The translations under genes were made by a program, and so were the position numbers. Under the pieces are notes generated by a model, which did not search any database, was not told where the DNA came from, and saw nothing but the letters and a program-made list of their open reading frames with translations. A stretch of DNA of 28,903 nucleotides from Bacteroidales bacterium (lineage in GTDB: Bacteria > Bacteroidota > Bacteroidia > Bacteroidales > UBA10428). Below are positions 1 to 5,619 of the stretch, piece after piece (the stretch's first letter is position 1; every line of letters starts with the position of its first letter). The DNA lies in NCBI GenBank assembly GCA_003508755.1, contig DNTK01000284.1, positions 1 to 28,903 of the forward strand. The letters run 5' to 3'.

Positions 1-958
1 GCATAAAATCTGCGAGCACAATTGCAGTAGCTGCTTCAACAATTACGGGTGCCCTGAGGGCTACACACAAATCATGTCGTCCTTCTACTTTGAGGGTATC
101 AACCTGTCCGGTTTTAACATTTAAAGTTTTTTGTTCTTTGCTAATACTCGAAGTGGGCTTAATTGCAATGCGAAATACCAGCTCATTCCCATTGGAGATA
201 CCTCCGTTTATTCCGCCGGCGTGGTTAGTTTCTGTTTTACCATCGATAGAGAGAATGTTGTCATTATGATCACTCCCCTTCATTCTGGCCGCCTGAAAGC
301 CCGAACCAAACTCAACCCCCTTAACAGCAGGTATTGAAAACATCATATGCGATAAAACCGATTCGAGAGAATCAAAAAATGGCTCGCCCAATCCAACCGG
401 AAGGTTCTGAGCACGGCATTCAATAATTCCTCCGATTGAGTTCTGCTCCTCCACTGCCTTGTCAATAGCTGCTTCAATGTCGGAATTACCTCCAGCCTCT
501 AATAACTTCGCATCGATATTTATTGGACTAATAAGCTTTTTAGCAATCACTCCTGCACCGACGAGTCCGAGCGTTAAGCGTGCTGAAAAATGTCCTCCAC
601 CTCGGTAGTCTTCAAATCCTCCAAATTTTTTTGAGGCAACAAAATCAGCATGTCCGGGTCGAGGCATTTCTCGTAATTTATCATAATCTTTAGAGCGTGT
701 ATTGGTATTTTCGAACTGAATGGCCAGCGGTGCTCCGGTGGTATGGTCATTAAAAACACCATTGGTTAGTTTTGGTAAATCGGCCTCTTTCCTGGGTGTG
801 GTGCCTTTTGCCCCTGCACGTCGTCGCGATAAATCAGCACTAAAATCGCTGAAGGCAAGTGGCAAACCCGCCGGCACACCATCGATAATAATGCCCACTC
901 CGGGGCCATGCGATTCGCCAAAAATACTCACTCGAAATATTTTTCCAAAGGTGTTCAT
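1..958 (-). CDS. aroC: Chorismate synthase, 3' part cut by left window edge
   Basis: Converts 5-enolpyruvylshikimate-3-phosphate to chorismate with reduced FMN, the last shared step to Phe, Tyr and Trp. Reading the minus strand from 958 gives MNTFGKIFRVSIFGESHGPG, the classic N-terminal signature with the conserved GESHG. Further in come SRRRAGAKGTTPRKE (a phosphate/FMN-binding Arg-rich loop), RPGHADF, and YRGGGHFSARLTLG. About 319 codons are present, and the family is usually near 350-360 residues, so only a short C-terminus is missing beyond base 1. The ATG at 958 shares one base with the TAA of aroD (TAATG), which implies translational coupling. It is the last visible gene of the pheA operon. 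Confidence 0.96.
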   Translation of the reverse strand, partial: MNTFGKIFRVSIFGESHGPGVGIIIDGVPAGLPLAFSDFSADLSRRRAGAKGTTPRKEADLPKLTNGVFNDHTTGAPLAIQFENTNTRSKDYDKLREMPRPGHADFVASKKFGGFEDYRGGGHFSARLTLGLVGAGVIAKKLISPINIDAKLLEAGGNSDIEAAIDKAVEEQNSIGGIIECRAQNLPVGLGEPFFDSLESVLSHMMFSIPAVKGVEFGSGFQAARMKGSDHNDNILSIDGKTETNHAGGINGGISNGNELVFRIAIKPTSSISKEQKTLNVKTGQVDTLKVEGRHDLCVALRAPVIVEAATAIVLADFM

Positions 959-1611
959 TATTCGTTCAGTGTTTCATTAATGGTATCTACCAGTTCTTTC
1001 ATTTTTGAATAAGTGATTTGGCCCGGTGCAGTTTCTGCGCCACCATCTTCGGCTGCAAAAGTAAACTCTGCACCCAATAATGGAGCTACAATACGTGACA
1101 CTTTTCCTGCTGCTCCCATTCCCAGGGCAACCATGGGCTTATTGACAGAATAGAGAGATATTAGCCGTGCATTGTCCTCAAAGAAATTCACTTTTGTTGC
1201 AATTTTTGCCACATCAGCCCCCTTGTGGTAACATTCGTCAGCAATATCAAACAACTTTCGCATTCCCGGGGTTTCGGTAAAATTATGGTAAGAAATTATT
1301 ACCCGGCAATTGTTGCTTTTGGCTACTTCGATGAGCGCTTTTCTCTGATCTTCGCTGGCATCCAATTCTATATCTACATAGTTTGCTCCCGCTTCGATGG
1401 CCCGTCTTAGTTTAAAGTATTGCTCCTTTTCTGTCATATTATCGGGCCTGCAGGTGGCAATAAAATTGGCGTTTTCCTGACCGAAAACTACATCAATTGC
1501 TTCGTCGTCATACTCAGTTAAATCGAGTCGTATTTCGGCCATTTCTACCCCAGGAAGTATGGCAATGGCTTTTCTGTAATCTTTATCTGAAATCGCTACG
1601 CAAATCATCAA
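958..1611 (-). CDS. aroD: 3-dehydroquinate dehydratase, type I
   Basis: Dehydrates 3-dehydroquinate to 3-dehydroshikimate through a Schiff base. The 217-residue length fits type I enzymes. The catalytic residues are recognisable: His109 in ISYHNF and Lys136 in DVAKIATK, plus the substrate-binding EIRLD near residue 26 and CRP near residue 54. The C-terminal segment contains the loop with AETAPGQ. The start is ATG ATG at 1611/1608, inside the end of aroB, giving a 26-29 base out-of-frame overlap, and the stop overlaps the aroC start. This packing supports one cotranscribed, coupled unit. Some Bacteroidota use the unrelated type II (AroQ) enzyme; this one is clearly type I. Confidence 0.94.
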   Translation of the reverse strand: MMICVAISDKDYRKAIAILPGVEMAEIRLDLTEYDDEAIDVVFGQENANFIATCRPDNMTEKEQYFKLRRAIEAGANYVDIELDASEDQRKALIEVAKSNNCRVIISYHNFTETPGMRKLFDIADECYHKGADVAKIATKVNFFEDNARLISLYSVNKPMVALGMGAAGKVSRIVAPLLGAEFTFAAEDGGAETAPGQITYSKMKELVDTINETLNE

Positions 1612-2632
1612 TTAATTGTTCAAGTTGTGAATAAGGTATTTTTTTTGTCACTGCCTCTCCAATGCCTTCAAGAAGTACAAGGTGAATTTCTTCGCCTTCA
1701 CGTTTTTTATCTTTTTTCATGGCATTAAAAAGCAAGGCAATATCGGTATTAGGCACAACCGGTAAATCGTATTGTAAAAGCACATTGCGAATGCGATCGG
1801 TATCTGCTGAACTTATCAATCCCAATTTCTCCGATACTTTAGCTGCAAGCACCATTCCTATGCTTACAGTCTGGCCGTGTAGTATTCCAGTTAGTTTTTC
1901 AATGGCATGGCCAAAAGTATGCCCCAGGTTAAGCAGCCTGCGCTCACCACGTTCACGTTCATCGGCCTCAACTACTTTTGCTTTCACTTCTACCGAATCG
2001 TAAATCATCTTAATCAGTGTACTGCTGTCATGCATTAATGCTGAATTGGCATTATTCTCGCAATAGGCAAACAGTTCTGCACTTTTTATTACGCCTGCCT
2101 TAATAATTTCTGAAAATCCAGCTTTAAACTGCTTTTCGTCAAGCGTTTTTAGCATGCCAGTATCGCAAAGAACAAATTCCGGTTGGCTAAAAACGCCAAT
2201 CATATTCTTGTAGCCCTGGAAATTAACTCCATTCTTTCCTCCCACACTGGCATCTACCTGCGAAAGTAAAGTGGTGGAAACAAAACCAAAAGGCATACCA
2301 CGCATAAAAGTTGAAGCTACAAATCCTGCAACATCACAAACTATTCCACCACCAATGGCCAGCAAAAATGTAGTTCTATCGGCTTCATAGTCGATCAATT
2401 TATCATAGATCTTCTCGAGAGTCAGCAGTGTTTTGTTGGTTTCTCCGAGTCCCATTTCAATTACCGGAACTTTTGATGGGAATCTTTTCCTGTATAGGCC
2501 TGCCACATAAGTATCGGTAAGTATAATGGTTTTTCTTCCCTTGAGATAGTTAGGAAGGTTCTCCATGCTCTCACCAATAAGTATTTTTGAAATATTCGAC
2601 TCAGCCTTTACCTCAAGTAATTTCATATTCAT
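1583..2632 (-). CDS. aroB: 3-dehydroquinate synthase
   Basis: Cyclises DAHP to 3-dehydroquinate, using NAD and a divalent metal. The 349-residue product carries the NAD-binding GGGIVCD at residues 94-100, VDASVGGKNGVN at 126-137, and the probable metal ligands Glu175 (SEIIKAG), His238 (NLGHTFGHAIE) and His252 (LHGQTVSIGM). Two in-frame ATGs exist, 2632 (MNMKLL) and 2626 (MKLLEV), and the sequence does not decide between them. The gene begins 15-21 bases after the DAHP synthase fusion stop, and its 3' end overlaps aroD. It catalyses the step directly after the upstream gene product, so gene order follows the pathway here. Confidence 0.96.
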   Translation of the reverse strand: MNMKLLEVKAESNISKILIGESMENLPNYLKGRKTIILTDTYVAGLYRKRFPSKVPVIEMGLGETNKTLLTLEKIYDKLIDYEADRTTFLLAIGGGIVCDVAGFVASTFMRGMPFGFVSTTLLSQVDASVGGKNGVNFQGYKNMIGVFSQPEFVLCDTGMLKTLDEKQFKAGFSEIIKAGVIKSAELFAYCENNANSALMHDSSTLIKMIYDSVEVKAKVVEADERERGERRLLNLGHTFGHAIEKLTGILHGQTVSIGMVLAAKVSEKLGLISSADTDRIRNVLLQYDLPVVPNTDIALLFNAMKKDKKREGEEIHLVLLEGIGEAVTKKIPYSQLEQLIDDLRSDFR

Positions 2633-2647
2633 GCAAAGGTAGAAAAA

Positions 2648-3733
2648 CTACTCATTCATTACTTTTTCCTGACGATTAATCGATTCCTGGTGAATGGCAC
2701 GAAGCACTTTAAGAATAAACTCTTCGCTCAGACCTTTACCGGTAGCTTTTTTAGTCCGCTCCTGTAGCAGTTCATCCCAGCGACCCGATTGCAGAATGGT
2801 TAAGTTGTTTTCCTTTTTATAACGACCTATTTTCTCGGCAACCTCCATACGACTGGCCAATATCTGTAAAAGTTGTGTGTCGTACTTATCTATTTCATGA
2901 CGCAATTCGTCCAGGGTATGCAAAGTCATAGTATTTTCGACATTCGGATTCCTAAGTACTAATCTATCAAGCAATTCCTTTAAAGCATTGGGAGTTAGCT
3001 GCTGTGCAGCATCGCTAATAGCTTTCTCGGGATTATTATGTGTTTCGATAATTAACCCTTCAAAGTTTAAGTCCATTCCCTTTTGGGAAATTTCAAAAAG
3101 GAGATCTCGATTCCCACAAATGTGACTCGGGTCAACAATAATAGGTAATTCAGGAATACGACGCTTGAGCTCAATAGGAATCTGCCATTGAGGTGCATTG
3201 CGATAAAAGCTTTTATCATAGCTGGAAAATCCCCGGTGAATGGCTGCCAGTTTTTTTATTCCAGCCTGGTTAATTCTTTCCAGTGCTCCAATCCAAAGTT
3301 CCACATCCGGATTTATAGGATTTTTGACCAGAACAGGTATGTCTGTACCTTCCAGGGCATCGGCGATTTCCTGAACAGCAAAAGGATTTGCTGTTGTACG
3401 AGCACCAATCCAAAGTATATCAACTCCGTATTTCAAAGCCTTAAATACATGGTTTGAGTTGGCTACTTCGGTAGCCGTAAGCATGCCCAGCTCAGCTTGT
3501 ACACGCTTTAACCAGTGGAGACCTTCCTTACCAACTCCCTCAAAGGTGTTAGGGCGTGTACGGGGTTTCCAAATACCCGCACGGAAAACATTCACGCCCA
3601 GGTTTTTAATCTTTTCTGCGGTATCCATTACCTGTTCTTCAGTTTCGGCACTGCAGGGGCCAGCCATTACCAGGGGGCGTTCATCGCTTACCCCGGGAAG
3701 TTTGAAGGGTTCAAGTTCTAATTTTACGCTCAT
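2648..3733 (-). CDS. Bifunctional DAHP synthase / chorismate mutase
   Basis: A 361-residue fusion of the first shikimate enzyme with the enzyme at the Phe/Tyr branch. Residues 15-260 form a class I-beta DAHP synthase: VMAGPCSAE (Cys27, metal ligand), FRAGIWKPRTRP at 50-61, ATEV at 87-90, WIGARTTANPF at 108-118, VKNPINPD at 136-143, and DPSH at 201-204. Residues 271-361 are an AroQ-type chorismate mutase helix bundle with LRHEIDKYDTQLL and SRMEVAEKIGRYKK. The longer open frame from 3805 would add 24 residues overlapping pheA; I choose ATG 3733 because the family motif begins right after it and it leaves a 22-base gap from the pheA stop. The C-terminal mutase position is common in Bacteroidota. 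Gene naming varies between species, so no symbol is given. Confidence 0.95.
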   Translation of the reverse strand: MSVKLELEPFKLPGVSDERPLVMAGPCSAETEEQVMDTAEKIKNLGVNVFRAGIWKPRTRPNTFEGVGKEGLHWLKRVQAELGMLTATEVANSNHVFKALKYGVDILWIGARTTANPFAVQEIADALEGTDIPVLVKNPINPDVELWIGALERINQAGIKKLAAIHRGFSSYDKSFYRNAPQWQIPIELKRRIPELPIIVDPSHICGNRDLLFEISQKGMDLNFEGLIIETHNNPEKAISDAAQQLTPNALKELLDRLVLRNPNVENTMTLHTLDELRHEIDKYDTQLLQILASRMEVAEKIGRYKKENNLTILQSGRWDELLQERTKKATGKGLSEEFILKVLRAIHQESINRQEKVMNE

Positions 3734-3755
3734 ATCGTTTGTTTTTATTTTGTTT

Positions 3756-4616
3756 CTAATCCAATAGTTTAATACCCGAATAGTACTCACCCAGGATGTG
3801 CACATCAGAGGTAAAGGGCTTAATCGCTTTCAAAGCATGTTTGTACTGCTCGTAATCATTAACTTCCAAATCTACGTAGAATTGGTATTCCCAATCTTTC
3901 CCAATAATCGGCATAGACTGAATTTTAGTAAGATTAATTTCATGAAAACTGAAAATGGATAATATCTTTGAAAGGCTTCCATACTGGTGTGAAACCGCAA
4001 AGCTAATGGAGACTTTGTTAATATCCGAATCATGAAATGATCCTCCATTGCGGTCTTGCAGAATTAAAAAGCGTGTATAATTTTTCTTATTGGTTTCAAT
4101 TTCCTCTGCTACAATATCCAGTTTGTATTTTTTTGCAGCCAAATCACTTGCGATGGCAGCGATTCCTGTTAACTTTTCATCGGCAATCTTTTTAGCGCTC
4201 AAGGCTGTATCCAAGCTGTCCACGAGTTTTACTTCCGGATAATTGTCGAAAAAGTTCTGACACTGAAGAATTGCCATAGGGTGAGAAAACACCTCGCTAA
4301 TATCTGCCATGGTTTGCCCGGGAAGCGCAACCAGATTTTGCTTAATACGAAGGTATATTTCGCCTATTACCTTCATGTTTGATTCGAGTAAGAGGTTGTA
4401 GTTAGGCAATATACTGCCAGCCAAAGAGTTTTCGATAGCAGTAATACCAAAATCCACCAGACCATCCTTCAAGGCTTTAAACAAATCCTTAAAAGTGTTT
4501 CGAGGCACTATTTCAATGTTTTCATCACCGAAGTACTTAATGGCTGCTATTTCGTGGAAAGCACCGTACCCTCCCTGAATAGCAATTCGTTTTGTTTTTG
4601 AAATAGTGTCTGTCAT
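3756..4616 (-). CDS. pheA: Prephenate dehydratase with C-terminal ACT domain
   Basis: Decarboxylates and dehydrates prephenate to phenylpyruvate, the committed step to phenylalanine. The 286-residue protein has a catalytic domain at about 10-190 with GGYGAFHE at 15-22, AIENSLAGS at 60-68, SHPMAILQC at 111-119 and the TRF motif at 181-183. A regulatory ACT domain spans about 202-280. The usual ACT motif GALV appears as GSLS, and ESRP appears as QSMP at 233-236. It lacks a fused mutase, which instead lies at the end of the next gene. It is the first gene of the operon and its ATG comes about 10 bases after the attenuator's U-tract, so its expression is under direct attenuation. Confidence 0.95.
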   Translation of the reverse strand: MTDTISKTKRIAIQGGYGAFHEIAAIKYFGDENIEIVPRNTFKDLFKALKDGLVDFGITAIENSLAGSILPNYNLLLESNMKVIGEIYLRIKQNLVALPGQTMADISEVFSHPMAILQCQNFFDNYPEVKLVDSLDTALSAKKIADEKLTGIAAIASDLAAKKYKLDIVAEEIETNKKNYTRFLILQDRNGGSFHDSDINKVSISFAVSHQYGSLSKILSIFSFHEINLTKIQSMPIIGKDWEYQFYVDLEVNDYEQYKHALKAIKPFTSDVHILGEYYSGIKLLD

Positions 4617-4626
4617 AATTTTTTAT

Positions 4627-4658
4627 AAAAAAAAAAGTCCCGATTTTTTCGGGACTTT
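4627..4658 (-). terminator. Attenuator terminator ahead of pheA
   Basis: On the minus strand the stem arm AAAGTCCCGA (4658-4649) pairs perfectly with TCGGGACTTT (4643-4634) around a five-base A loop, followed by a run of ten T (4636-4627, partly overlapping the stem). Position right after the leader peptide stop and about 10 bases before the pheA ATG makes it an attenuator rather than an end-of-operon terminator. Confidence 0.92.
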
Positions 4659-4695
4659 AAGCGTTAATATTTTAATTACCTATACTAAAAGCCCC
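4651..4695 (-). promoter_or_regulatory. Predicted antiterminator pairing of the phe attenuator
   Basis: RNA bases GGGGCUUU (4695-4688, leader codons 17-19) can pair with AAAGUCCC (4658-4651), the 5' arm of the terminator, over 8 bp with one G-U wobble. The two structures are mutually exclusive. A ribosome stalled at Phe codons 5, 8 or 11 would leave the GGGGCUUU strand free; one reaching the stop codon would cover it. Inferred by hand pairing, without energy calculation. Confidence 0.75.
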
Positions 4696-4743
4696 TTCAT
4701 CTTTCGTTAAAAAAGAAATAAAAGAAGAAAAAGCTATATGCAT
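4672..4743 (-). CDS. Phenylalanine leader peptide (pheA attenuator)
   Basis: A 23-codon frame starting ATG at 4743 and ending TAA at 4672. It begins MHIAFSSFISFL and ends with GAFSIGN, with Phe at codons 5, 8, 11 and 19, all TTT, and no Trp or Tyr. An in-frame TAA sits two codons before the ATG (ATG is preceded by TAA ACC), so no longer start is possible. It lies between a good -7 promoter box and a Rho-independent terminator just ahead of pheA. Codons 17-19 contain GGGGCUUU, which can pair with the terminator's 5' arm AAAGUCCC over 8 bp including one G-U. This is the expected layout of ribosome-mediated attenuation. The role is inferred from sequence only. Confidence 0.85.
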   Translation of the reverse strand: MHIAFSSFISFLTKDEGAFSIGN

Positions 4744-4778
4744 GGTTTATAATCATCGTTTTCTGTACTTTTCGAGAG

Positions 4779-4786
4779 CAAATATA
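4779..4786 (-). promoter_or_regulatory. -7 promoter box of the pheA operon
   Basis: TATATTTG on the minus strand matches the Bacteroidota -7 consensus TAnnTTTG exactly. Transcription would start near 4771-4773, about 28 bases before the leader peptide ATG. The -33 region about 19-21 bases upstream (around 4806-4810) has only a partial match to TTTG. Confidence 0.65.
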
Positions 4787-4803
4787 TAATCTTTTTTCAT
4801 ACG

Positions 4804-4823
4804 AAATGCATTTTCATGCATTT
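4804..4823. repeat. Inverted repeat over the phe promoter -33 region
   Basis: AAATGCAT (4804-4811) and ATGCATTT (4816-4823) form a perfect 8+8 bp dyad with a 4-base spacer. It overlaps the position expected for the -33 element of the pheA operon promoter, so it could be a protein-binding site. No regulator is identified. Confidence 0.5.
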
Positions 4824-4850
4824 TTTTATGATTTTTGTCACATCTAATGT

Positions 4851-5483
4851 TTACTGGTTTATGTCGGATGTGGCTGCATTTTTCAGACTATCAAGATAGG
4901 CTTTAAATTCTTGTTCAGCGTTAACGATTGCCCTTGCTGTTTTCCTTTCTATAATTGCCGGAGCCATTGATTGTGTTTGTTGCTTTATATTATCTGAGGC
5001 AAACTGACGAAATTCATCACTCCTGATTTCTTCTTTAATCTGAATTTCCATATTCTTTGTGTAAGTTGAAGTAATTGAATCCAGTTTTTCTTCTAATTGT
5101 TGCACGTATTTATCCAGTTGTTCCAGCTGTTCGTGATGCAGCCTTGTAAGCTGATTTTTTGATTGATTAGCCATAGAAATTGCTGTAATAACGATAACTG
5201 TAATAACCAAAACTACAGCAGTAATTGAAATGAAGATTATCCGTCCGACACTTTTCCTGTAGCGTTGATTAAATTCATCAATCAATGTGCGTTCAAAGGA
5301 ATCTATCTCATCAAACGCTTCGTTCTTTAGACTGCCGATGCTTTTGCCCAGTTTCTTATCTACTCTTTTTGTAACCAGTTTTGAAATATCCTTTTTCACA
5401 TCCTTCCTGATGTCTTTTTCTATATCGTTTTTTAACGCTTTTTCAGCTTTTTTTCTACCAAGAAGTCTTATTTTCTTCTTCAT
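4851..5483 (-). CDS. Unknown membrane-anchored coiled-coil protein
   Basis: A 210-residue protein I do not recognise. Residues 1-55 are extremely Lys-rich and look helical (KKAEKALKNDIEKDIRKDVKK). Residues 82-104 form a single strongly hydrophobic membrane segment (IIFISITAVVLVITVIVITAIS) with basic residues just before it, so the Lys-rich N-terminus is probably cytoplasmic. Residues 108-205 are a predicted amphipathic coiled coil (QLTRLHHEQLEQLDKYVQQLEEKLDSI) ending in an acidic/amide-rich tail. No enzymatic motif is visible. A -7 box lies 36 bases upstream, so it is probably transcribed alone; the phe promoter begins close to its 3' end. A scaffold or nucleoid/envelope tether is imaginable, but that is speculation. 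Confidence 0.85.
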   Translation of the reverse strand: MKKKIRLLGRKKAEKALKNDIEKDIRKDVKKDISKLVTKRVDKKLGKSIGSLKNEAFDEIDSFERTLIDEFNQRYRKSVGRIIFISITAVVLVITVIVITAISMANQSKNQLTRLHHEQLEQLDKYVQQLEEKLDSITSTYTKNMEIQIKEEIRSDEFRQFASDNIKQQTQSMAPAIIERKTARAIVNAEQEFKAYLDSLKNAATSDINQ

Positions 5484-5518
5484 AATCTTAACCTTTTCTA
5501 AAATACATAATAAGGATG

Positions 5519-5526
5519 CAAAGGTA
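5519..5526 (-). promoter_or_regulatory. -7 promoter box for the 210-residue membrane protein
   Basis: TACCTTTG on the minus strand matches TAnnTTTG, 36 bases before the ATG at 5483. No clear TTTG lies 19 bases further upstream. The sequence AAGGTAAAT covering this box recurs at 5570-5578. Confidence 0.55.
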
Positions 5527-5557
5527 AATATAATATTAATTTAATGTTAATTTTATG

Positions 5558-5576
5558 TTACCTTATTGTAAGGTAA
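5558..5576. repeat. 8 bp inverted repeat upstream of the 210-residue protein
   Basis: TTACCTTA (5558-5565) and TAAGGTAA (5569-5576) form a perfect dyad with a 3-base spacer. It is upstream of the -7 box at 5519 and downstream of the ABC-F stop. It could be an operator; as a terminator for the ABC-F gene it lacks a T-run. Confidence 0.45.
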
Positions 5577-5619
5577 ATGCTTATAGCCTTGATATTCTGA
5601 TGTTTAGAAATTCCTGGTA

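Noticed and set aside
131..337. Open frames antisense to aroC, uvrA, the sensor kinase and others
   Set aside because: They are shadow frames of clearly coding opposite strands, with no independent protein features.
3734..3805. 24-residue N-terminal extension of the DAHP synthase fusion
   Set aside because: It would overlap the end of pheA and is not part of the family; ATG 3733 sits at the expected start.
4753..4800. A second possible leader peptide (15 residues, MKKDYIFALEKYRKR) upstream of the phe leader
   Set aside because: Its codons span the -7 box TATATTTG, so it lies largely upstream of the predicted transcript start, and it has only one Phe.
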